Assembly (NCBI RefSeq): GCF_921293095.1
Contig: NC_060254.1
Coordinates: 106,540,917 to 106,604,916, forward strand
Direction: 5' to 3'
DNA from: Ischnura elegans
Lineage: Eukaryota; Arthropoda; Insecta; Odonata; Coenagrionidae
DNA length: 64,000 nt
In this document: piece after piece, positions 24,629 through 35,200 of the stretch
Position numbering within the stretch: the first letter of the stretch is position 1
Layout of the letters: every line of letters starts with the position of its first letter
Notes under the pieces: model-generated
Databases searched by the model: none
Told to the model about the DNA's origin: nothing
What the model saw: only the letters and a program-made list of their open reading frames with translations
Made by a program: the position numbers and the translations under genes

Positions 24629-26857
24629 TCCTTGTTATAAACTCGATTTCACTACGTAGAGTGAAAAAATTAAAATTGTGATTTGAGTATTATAAAATAT
24701 TCATCATAAACATGATTTCACTACGCAGATTGAAAAAATTGAAAACGTGATTATGATATTTAAATCCTTGTTTTTAACGCGATTTCACTACACAGTGTGA
24801 ATTAATTAAAAATGTGACTTGGATATGAAAATCCTCGTTAAAATCGCGATTTCACTACGAAGAGTTAAAAATTAAGATTTTGACTGGGCAATGAATATCC
24901 ATGTTACAAATGTGAAATCACTATTTAGAGTCCAAAATTTAAAAATTTGATTTGGATATGAAAATCCTTGTTATAAATCCGTTTTCACTACGCAGTGAAA
25001 AAATTAAAATTTTGATTTGAGTATGAAAATCCTTATCATAAACACGATTTCACAACGTAGATTGAAAAAATTAAAAACGTGATTTGGATTTGAAAATCCT
25101 TGTTTTTAACGCGATTTCACTACCCACAGTGAATAAATTAAAAATGTGATTTGGATATGAAAAACCTCGTTATAATCACGATTTCACTACGAAGAGTTAA
25201 AAATTAAGATTTTGACTGGGCAATGAATATCCATGTTACAAACGTGAAATCACTATTCTGAGTCCAATAATTAAAAATTTGATTTGAATATGAAAATCCT
25301 TGTTATAAATCCGATTTCACTACGCAGATTGAAAAAATTATAAACGTGATTTGGATTTGAAAATTCTTGTTTCTAACGCGATTTCACTACCCAGTTAGAA
25401 TAAATTCAAAATGTGGTTTGGGATGTGAAAATCCTCGTTATAATCGCGATTTCACTACGAAGAGTTAAAAATTAAGATTTTGACTAGGCAAGAAATATCC
25501 ATGTTACAAACGTAAAATCACTATTCAGAGTCCAAAAATTAAAAATTTGATTTGGATATGAAAATCCTTGATATAAATCCGTTTTCACTACGCAGTGAAA
25601 TAATTAAAATTGTGATTTGAGTATAAAAATCCTTATCATAAACACGATTTCACTACGCAGATTGAAAAAATTAAAAACGTGATTTGGATATGAAAGTCCT
25701 TGTTTTAAAGGCGATTTCACTACCCGGTGTGAATAAATTCAAAATGTGACTTGGATATGAAAATCCTCGTTAAAATCGCGATTTTACTACCAAGAGTTAA
25801 AAATTAAGATTTTGACTGGGCAATGAATATCTATGTTACAAACGTGAAATCACTATTCAGAGTCCAAAAATTAAAAATTTGATTTGGATATGAAAATCCT
25901 TGTTATAAATCCGTTTTCACTACGCAGTGAAAAAATTAAAATTGTGATTTAAGAATGAAAATTCTTATCATAAACACGATTTCACTACGCAGATTGAAAA
26001 AATTAAAAATGTGATTTGGATATGAAAATCCTCGTTATAAGCGCGATTTCATTACGAAGAGTTAAAAATTAGGATTTTGACTGGGCAATAATTATATCCA
26101 TGTTAAAAACGTGAAATCACTATTCCGAGTCCAAAAATTAAAAATTTGATTTGGATATGAAAATCCTTGTTATAAATCCGTTTTCACTACGCAGAGTGAA
26201 TAAATTAAAAACGTGATTTGGATATGAAAATCCTTGTTTTTAACGCGATTTCACTACACAGTGTGAATAAATTAAAAATGTAACTTGGATATGAAAATCC
26301 TCGTTATAATCGCGATTTATCTATGAGGAGTTAAAAATTAAGATTTTGACTGGGCAATGAATATCCATGTTACAAACGTGAAATCACTATTCCGAGTCGA
26401 AAAATTAATAATTTGATTTGGATATGAAAATCCTTGTTATAAATCCGTTTTCACTACGCAGAGTGAATAAATTAAAAACGTGATTTGGATATGAAAATCC
26501 TTGTTTTTAACGCGATTTCACTACACAGTGTGAATAAATTAAAAATGTAACTTGGATATGAAAATCCTCGTTATAATCGCGATTTATCTATGAGGAGTTA
26601 AAAATTAAGATTTTGACTGGGCAATGAATATCCATGTTACAAACGTGAAATCACTATTCTGAGTCCAATAATTAAAAATTTGATTTGGATATGAAAATCC
26701 TTGTTATAAATCCGTTTTCACTACGCAGAGTGAAAAAATTAAAATTGTGATTTGAGTATGAAAATCCTTATCATAAACGCGAGTTAACTACGCAGATTGA
26801 AAATATTGAAAACTTGATTTTGATATGAAAATCCTTGTTTTTAACGCGATTTCACTA
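24629..26857 (-). repeat. Pentameric higher-order satellite, distal block
   Basis: The inverted-orientation satellite continues after the insertion. The first 220 bases match the uninterrupted copy at about 21363-21590, including the rare word GAGTATTATAAAATATTC. Units in the last kilobase are irregular: 26170-26700 shows two near-identical shortened units of about 240 bp with CTATGAGGAGTT. The array ends at CGATTTCACTAC near 26857. Confidence 0.93.
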
Positions 26858-26867
26858 CAAATACAAA

Positions 26868-27020
26868 AAAAATGATTAACCCTCCAGAACACACACGGCG
26901 TCACCTTCAAATAAACGAGAAAATGATTAACCCTTCAGAACACAGGCTGTCACCTTTAAATAGATAAAATAGTGAACCCTTCAAAATACACATGGCGTCA
27001 CCATCAAATACACGATAAAA
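26868..27020. repeat. Short tandem repeat, about 49-bp unit, three copies
   Basis: Copies start near 26870, 26920 and 26968. Each contains AATGATTAACCCTTCAGAA or a variant, followed by CACACGGCGTCACC and TTCAAATA. It is unrelated to the satellite and sits directly at the array edge. Confidence 0.75.
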
Positions 27021-28811
27021 ATGATAGGAAAACCAGATTGCGGGCAGGGCGCATGACATCATCCCAAATGAGTGCCCGTGATTAACACAATTTCTGAAGT
27101 GGATAATTTCTTTTAAAGTTCATTGTCTTTGTCTTCTATTTCTGAGGATTTTAATGACAAAGGGAGAGCAAAAACACTGAGGTAAGTTACGAGAGTTTGC
27201 AAATTCAAAGGAATATGTAGGGAGTCAAAGGTAAATGAAACTGTGGGAACTTTCGGAACATGTGGCGACGAGATTTCTTACGACGTTTTTGTTGAGCGAG
27301 GAATGGATCCTGCAGGAACCTTGGGCGTTGGACGGCAGGTCAATGAGACGACAAATTCCGCACTCAAATGTTGCCCGGCACACCACTGTTTTGCAGGTTC
27401 AACTCGCTGCTTCCTTGGGTCGCATTCTCGTGCCTTTCCTTCTCGGCTCCACACCAACGGCGGACTCCCAACTGCGACTCTCTCCTTCTCAAAATTTTCA
27501 CTTTCTTATCCTCTATCCTCTCCCAGGGAAAGGCCTTGCCTCGAACGCAGACGACCAACATCACTGCACTGATTTTGCACTTCATAACACAAAAAAAAAA
27601 TTAAAATGCACCCTGTGACTCTTACGTGTAAAAAAAATATACAATTTTTGGCAAAGATCAGAAAAAAAAAATAAACCCCTCTTGCCAAATGCAAACACCT
27701 CCAACGATCGGCTCTCAAGAGTACGGATCAAAAATTAAAAAGAATGTGATGGCGTCGGACCATCACAGTACATACGATCAAAGGAATGCTATTTAGATTT
27801 ACATACACGTTTTAATGTTTATAGTTATTAAAAATAATTTTAATCAGCTTTCAAATGATTAAAAAAACTGATAAAATCTTCACATGCTCAGGATTTAAAC
27901 TGTTACGCTTGCGATTGGAAATGAAAATAGGTTTTAATCTTTGAATACCCCATTGACTGAATTTTGATATTCCTCACATTAAGTTTCCCCTCATTCTGTC
28001 ACTTTCTCATCGCATACTGACTGCTGTTTCACCCACAAATGCTTCAGTCGTGGTGAGGTGGATCCTCAAATTCCTCCTAATAAAAAGCAGCAATCACAAT
28101 GAGAACCTGCCACAAAGAAATGATACAAACCTAATTGTACACAGTACAACCCTGTTTATCTTTTCCCTGATTATTTATGTTTTCCCCTTCTGTGCTCACA
28201 TTTTCATACGAGAAATTTTTGAAAAAAATAGCAATCACAGAGTTATCACGGAAGTGGAGTGTCCAAAATCAAGCCCTTTTTCATACAGAACCAAATAAAA
28301 ATTCTTCATATGCTGATGATTTGCTGGCAGTATTAAAAAAAAAGATGGAAATCGATAGACTTCATTTCCAGTTTATTTCAACTAATCAATCCGCAATGGA
28401 CATAAAAACTTCAATCCTGATCCTTCACTCTTTGGAATGATTATGTTTATTGGGTCAACGGCAATGAAAACTGACAGAGCTAAATTTCACCATTCATTTT
28501 ATTTGTACATATTCCTTCATTCACACTACCATTCTCACTCAGTTGTCCTTTACGAAGAGTCCTTGAAACGCACCAAAAATGTTTTCTCTCTCGCATCACA
28601 ATGCAATTAAAGAGAGCCAATGCAAGCCAATGTTCAGCACTTGCAACTGGCAAAATAGGCCTCATGCCTGCTGCATCAGTTCATCCGCATCAATGCGCAC
28701 AATTTCAAGCCCACACCCACACACTACCACAAGCACGCCATCCCTACAATAAAAACAACAAAAGGAACAATGGAACTATTAAAATATATGAACTCTCAAG
28801 TCAAACAGATT
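27021..28811. other. Intergenic region between the satellite and WDR6
   Basis: Single-copy-looking sequence. The open frames between 27235 and 28855 overlap each other on both strands, lack recognisable domains and end in A-rich tracts, so I do not call genes. The WDR6 transcript probably ends near the right border. Confidence 0.5.
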
Positions 28812-28817
28812 TTTATT
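28812..28817 (-). terminator. Candidate WDR6 polyadenylation signal
   Basis: The minus strand reads AATAAA here, about 240 bases past the WDR6 stop codon. Another AATAAA lies near 28499. No transcript evidence is available to choose between them. Confidence 0.4.
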
Positions 28818-29053
28818 TTCTTTGGACAGTCTTTCTCTGTCATTCCTTTCAATAATAAATATTAAGTCACACAAAATGCAGTGGGATATATCATGAAATT
28901 TTTTTTAAAAGCAAATATTTTAATAATTTTGAAAATTTACAGACAGAAAGTTTTACCGCAGTCATAATTAACGAACACTACACGGTAAGAGCTCAAAATT
29001 AATTTCCAGCCAGGAGATATTTTCAAAATGAAAGAATGGGGAAATAAAGCTAT

Positions 29054-29226
29054 TTACTTAGCATTGATCACATCAATATCTTCGATGTCTGGTATTGTTG
29101 AATAGCAGCTGTGTACTCTGGAGGCATGGAGAGATGAATTCCCTCCATTATAGCACCATCTCCACAGAACTACTTCTTGGCACTTAGAGACAGTTACCAA
29201 GTGGTTATTTCCTACAAACTTGACTC
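29054..29226 (-). CDS. WDR6: WDR6 terminal exon with stop codon
   Basis: This exon is too short to stand out as an open frame. The acceptor is TTCATTTCAG (29227-29236). It encodes VKFVGNNHLVTVSKCQEVV, LWRWCYNGGNSS and STIPDIEDIDVINAK, then TAA at 29054-29056. It matches human LKILSPSIMVSASIDQRLTF, FWRL and VFHVPDVADMD at the extreme C-terminus. Two entering bases plus 57 codons agree with the one base left by the previous exon, 7.2 kb upstream. That intron holds a piggyBac, a Penelope-like unit and a LINE. Confidence 0.88.
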
Positions 29227-32200
29227 CTGAAATGAAGAATCATGAAATGGTGAAATGATATGCAAATGAAATTATGCCACATAGATGAACATGTAAAAGC
29301 AATCAATTACCCATGTAGTTACTACATCACAGGTTTGAGCTAAATTATTTTAAGCAATTGCTGTATGTCAAGTGACTAACGATAGCACATTGCCATTAAT
29401 GTTCTCAAATTTTATTTACTAATAATATTATATCAATTACAAAGATTTAAATTCACACTATGATCTTATGATCTTTTGAATAGATTCATTAGATACATAT
29501 TTCTCAAACCCAATACATTGACATCAAAAATACATACCAACATCACGAAAACAGAGTAAGTACTTCGATAGTTCAATACTTTCTCTTTGTGTCACCTCCT
29601 CCTATGGTTAAATCCACATGAACCTGAATAACAAGCTCCCTGACAGGCCTCAATGTAGTGACAAACACTAGACTCTCATCAATACCAACAATGTTATTAA
29701 AAAGTTCTTGTTTTTATGAAGTAAACCGTTGGTCCCGATGACAAGGCATATCCTATCTACAGTGAAAGAAACGTTATTAACCCGGCAGTGGTCGCGTGGG
29801 GTGTCCTAGACACCCCAGCCTTATATACGCGCTATTTTTTCTAGCAATTGTGACTGCAATGACCTGTAACCTCCTCTAGCTGATTTTTTAAGCTTTCTGA
29901 GGATACATGTAAAAGATTATTATAAAATCAATGTAAGTTTTTAAGAAAAATTACTTTTGTCAAAGCTCTGCAGAGTGGGGTGCGCCAGACACCCCACGCG
30001 ACCGTTCTCGTTACGGTTTGCCGCCTAGTATTTAAAGTCGCCTTGAATATTTTTCATCCATTTTCATCGCATTTGATAGCTACTTTTCTGAAACTGGCCA
30101 TGGAAGTTGTCTTTTTACGTTTACATCAATAAATATTTATTTATTGGTATATTTTTTGCCTAAATTTATGTAAACAAATAGAAAGTTAGTAATTTCTTAT
30201 AATGTTACAGTGATTTTTCTCGAAGTGAGCCACGAAAAATCGATCATGTAGTACGTACAGCACGTTAATTCAGTACACTATGGATTCCTGCAGTCTTTCT
30301 AAAAAAAGGAAAAAGCTAATATACTTTGACTTTTGATTGAAAATTTGGATGAGGAATTATTTGTTTCTGACGTCAAATTTTGTAGAAAATGCGATTTTTT
30401 AGAAGTAATTTTTTGAAGACTTCGTTCAATAACGATAGGGCAGTAGTTATTCAAAAAAATCATTGTTTACATATTTCTGTGAATTTACCATTGAAGGTTG
30501 GCCTTGTAATACTTACATTCATCGTTTTTAATTCATACTAGATGTCAGCTACCTCTAGAGTAAAAGAAAGAGTCTTTGTCTTTTGAATAAATCTTTGAGG
30601 GAAGAAGATTGATTCTGATGAAAAAGAAGATGGGTGTCATGTAGCTGCACATGACACTTACACTGAACAACAGTGCAGAGATGATGAACTTTTGTAAAAG
30701 GGAAGGGAGCTTATGTACGTTGGGACGTATGGAGTTGCAACGTGTAATACGCAGGGATCAAGACCAAACATAAGAACATAAAATTGTAGTAGTGTTACTG
30801 AGAAGCAAAAATAAATTCAAATTAAATTATTTATTATTATATAATTATTATAATTATATACTATTAGCAAAATAAATTCAAATTCAAAACACGAATGGTT
30901 TGTTTTCGTATAATGTTCATTGAAAAAATGGTAGAGAAAATTGTAAATTGCACAAATATTCAGGTAGAAAAAGTCACTGAAAATTATTCTCGTAAGAGAG
31001 ATAGTGAAACAGACAGGAAAGACTTAGTGTTCCTGAATAGAATTTTACTTTTAGCCAGGGCAAATAAAACTGAGTAACAGAATTTTTTATTGTTTTGGAA
31101 CCAAAATGGATTAGGAGTGGAAATATGTTATTCCCCCATGAGCCATAACATATTTCTCTTTTCCCCTTTATCTTTTCGCTTCGATAACGTGACTGCTAGA
31201 GTAGAGAAAATGAAAAGTGGAAAATTAGCACCAAGTAGAGATGTATTTGAGATGTTTGCTCGCCGTACACGGCAACATTATAGAATTGGGCCATGAGAAA
31301 AAGCTGATGAGCAAGTGATTCCTTTTCAAATAAGATGTTCATATGGGCAATATTTACCTTCGAACCCCGCAAAATATAGCATCAAAATTTTTGTATCGGC
31401 AAATTCGATTGTATTTGAAGATGTACCTACTCAGGGTGGCAACCAGAGGGTCCATTTTTTGTAGATAACAGTCCAAAAGAAGAGTTAAAGCGAATTTTTT
31501 CTTTTGTAAACAGAAACGGAAGGAACGTAATTTTAACTACTGGTTCAATTATATTCCGCAAGCAGATGAAATTCTAAGCAATAATTTGACGGTTGCGGGA
31601 ACAGTGCGCAAAAAATAAAAGAGATTTATCACTGAAAGTCGTATAAGTAAAAGAAAGAAGAAAATAGCAGCTTATTTTGGTTTAGGAAGAAAAAAGCTCT
31701 AGTTTCCTGCGTTGTAAAATGGTCAAAGAATGTAATTCTTTCGCCAACAATTCATACAGCTATTTCTGTCAATGAATCCAAGACGAACAGATAATAAAAG
31801 AAAACCGGAAATATTGACCTTTTCTAACTGCACTGAAGGAGGTCTAGCCACATTAGACAAAATAGGCAGCACCTATCATACTAACAGAAACATCAGTAGA
31901 TGATCCATGGCCATTTTCTTTCATTTGACAAACACTGCTGACATCAGTGTGTTTGTTATACCTCGGTATTCCAATTCACAATCAAAATTGCAAAGTTTTC
32001 TTCGTGAGATAACTCGATCGTTAACTTTTCCATACAGTATAGATCCATATTGAACACGATCTCAAGAGACTTGAAAAATAGAGGAATATGCGTAAAATGA
32101 GCCGGAGAAAAGGATGAGGAGAAAACAAGAAAAAATATTTGGAAGATGTGTTTTTTTCCAACAAATATAAAAACAAAAATATACTGTGAACTGTGTTAGA

Positions 32201-35200
32201 AACTAATGCGTGGTACACATTTGCTGAAAATTTTGAGAAGTGATGAGAAGTAAGTAAATAGTTTACATGATTTACTTTCTACATTCTTTAGATTCAATAA
32301 AACTTATCAATAGCGCGAAATTGAACTTCTGTTGAGGACTACATATTTCTTAGTTTACCTTTCCAATGCTGTATATAATTTGTAACAGGATTATTACAAT
32401 AGTTATAAGTGACCGTAATATCATCGTAAATTTTTCCTCAAGAATACATTCTGGGAAATCGATTCAATATCGATAAGTAAATTATTTTAGTACATTTATT
32501 AGTATTTACGTAAGGCAAATAGAGGTCGACGCTGAAAATATGATGAGATACAGTGATTGATGTTTATAAAATTATATCCCATGTCTTTATATCTCAACAT
32601 TTCAATTGTGTTCTTTGGCTGAAACAAAAAAAAAGTTGGCAATTTTTCCGGAGGAACTGGGACTGCCTACTGGAAAATAGGGTATTCAAAAATATTTTCT
32701 CAAAAATAATAAAAGTTGAATTTATGGTTTGAAATATGTAGTATATCCATTCCTAAATAAACAAAGGATACGTCGAGATGTGAAATATTTAAATAATATG
32801 TACTATTTGAAAGAAATTGAAGAAAATCTTTTGGGGTGTCAGAGACACCCCACGCGACCGTTTATGTTTGGAAAATGGGCGCGACTACCGCCGGGTTAAA
32901 AGACTTTTGCAATTACGAAATTACGAACTTCAGTCCAGGTCCTGGCGGTTATAAAATGAACTTTATTACAAAGTTCCACGGGTAAGATACGGCATTTAGG
33001 TGGATATACACATACTATGGTACGTTATAAGCAATGTGCTAAGTTCAAGTTCTCCTCGTGCACTCTACCCAAGACTCTGGCAATTATGGTTCTTTCATCA
33101 GTAAGATATACTTCAATATCCTCACAGCATCATAAAATAAGTTTCAATTCTGTGGAATCGTGGTGCCTCATTATCTCTTGTAAATAGGCAGTACAGAAAG
33201 TCCTTTTCCTGAAAAAATTTTATTTATGATCTTTTAGGGACACACAAATTTTCGAAAAATTAAGGGGTGCCCTAAATTTCAACTTAGGTGCCTTTGGAGT
33301 AGAACCAATGCGATGCGGTTGTGGCCTGAAGGAGCTCGCACTTTCAGTTCAGCCTGAACAAAGTATCAATTTATCCATTTTGAAGTCGGTAACTGTTCAG
33401 CATTTCGCCTGTTCTTCCTTGCCGTGGACAGTGAATTTATTTCGGCTCCAGCTGCATCGCTCGCGCATCTAGATCAGTGCTTCACATCGCGAATTAACGC
33501 GTTGTTATACAGTGTTGCATTCTGCAGGATACCACACTTTTCGAAGCCTTGCATTGGTTTATCTATGCCATACACATGACACTGAAGTTATTCCACAGTG
33601 CAACTATTAGCACGGGAGATTGGAGAGAAAAGACATTTTGGGAAGGTACGTTTTTTTGCAATGATTCCAACAAGGAATAACACCCTTACAAAGTTCGTTA
33701 TTATGCACCTCAGGTTTTTTGGTCCCATTAACTTCGTAACAATGAGAGTTTACTGTATTACAATCTCGCTGAGTAATGAGATACTATATGGTATATAATT
33801 AAATATTGTATGTATGCATTAAGTATCATATTTATAAGTGTATTTGAGGTCATGTGAGACTCCATACCGCAGGGAATGAGTTAACCCTGTTCCATTGTTA
33901 GCATCATTTATCTTTTGAGACCCAGCTCTAGTTAAGCACCACCTGGTTCAGCATTAATGCTATTGAAAATTGCACTATGCACTGCGATCACTGTGCCCCA
34001 TACGGCCTTTGCCTCAATCAGAATTACATTCTACTGAAAGTTTAACGTCACATGTCAAGTATGATGACTTTTGGGTAAACTTTTATCACTTAACATTGTC
34101 AATAATGCATAGTATGAAAGAGGAATAATAATTTTAAAAAGTTTGATCAAGTCTTTTGTCATTACATCATAAAGTAATTTATAGGAAGTAAAAAAATAAA
34201 ACTTTGTAAGGTTCACTATTATTTTAATATGGGCACGACCCAGGTTTCGTAACTTGGTTACATCGTCAGTTGACTGAACCTGCATGCATCTTATATTTAT
34301 ACACACATATGACAGTGAGGACATCTATCGGAAAGAGAAAGGACTGGTTGAGAGGGCGTAGGTGGGGGTTAAGCACGGAATGGAATGGAGGGTGGGGGGG
34401 AAGGGGCAGCCTTGATTTGGGACGAGGGTTTTTCCTGTGAGGATGGGTATCTGACCAGCGAGGGGAGGGCGGGATTAAAGTGGGTGAGGAGACGAGAGCT
34501 AAGGGAGGTAGCAGTGTTGGGGAAGAAAAAGCCCCCACCCTCTCAACCAGTCCTTCCCCTTTCCGATAGACGTCCTCACTGTCATATGTGTGTATAAATA
34601 TAAGATGCATTTAAGATCAGTCACCTGAAGATGTAACCACGTTACGAAACCCAGGTCGTGCGCATATAAAATTAATAGCGAACCTTACAAAGTTTTATTT
34701 TTTTACTTCCAACATGGAGAGGTTTCACAAAGCAAAGCCTGAAGTTATCAAGTAATTTATGTTTTAGTAAACCTTTCCACTAAGTTCTGTACCTTTTAAC
34801 AGCAGGTTATTCGTAGTGCTCAATAGAAATTTTTAACTTCTTATTTTCCAGTTAAAAAGCAGAGAATGAGTGATATGAGGCTGAACAGGAATATAAATAC
34901 TGCGTGGCGTGAAGTTGGATGAGCTGCAGTGTCTTGGTTCCATTGATGATGAAGATGATCTTTCTTCACGATTTAAAATCTGGTGAATCGAAAAGACAAG
35001 TTGACGCATTATTTCTAGATTTTAAGAAAGCTTTCGACACTGTACCTCACAACAAACTTTTATACAAATTACAGTCATGCGGATTAAACGAAACAGTTGT
35101 AAACTGGATACGCGACTTTCTCAGAGATCGTAAACAAAGAGTAGTTCTTGACGGAATTAGCTCTGATGTTGTAAAAGTTACATCAGGTGTTCCACAAGGA

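Larger units (their letters stand above)
34184..34710. mobile_element. Head-to-head Penelope-like repeat unit with about 175-bp inverted arms
   Basis: The left arm (about 34184-34365) and right arm (about 34535-34710) are inverted copies with scattered differences. Both run from GGAAGTAAAAAAATAAAAC outside to GGACTGGTTGAGAGGG inside. The spacer of about 170 bp is G-rich. Each arm holds a hammerhead-like motif, as known for the pseudo-LTRs of Penelope-like retroelements. No reverse transcriptase is present here, but a Penelope-like coding fragment lies 3 kb away at 37664-37890. Alternatively this could be a fold-back DNA element. Confidence 0.65.

Noticed and set aside
22273..24681. Small frames on both strands across the inserted segment
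   Set aside because: They follow the 165-bp repeat and the GC hairpins and give low-complexity Pro/Gly/Arg peptides.
27235..27618. 127-codon frame and overlapping frames as a gene
   Set aside because: Four overlapping frames on both strands have similar lengths, no domain is recognised, and the frame ends in an A-run.
34266..34610. 114-codon Pro/Ser-rich minus-strand frame
   Set aside because: It lies across the G-rich spacer and arms of the inverted Penelope-like unit. The proline richness reflects G-rich DNA on the other strand.
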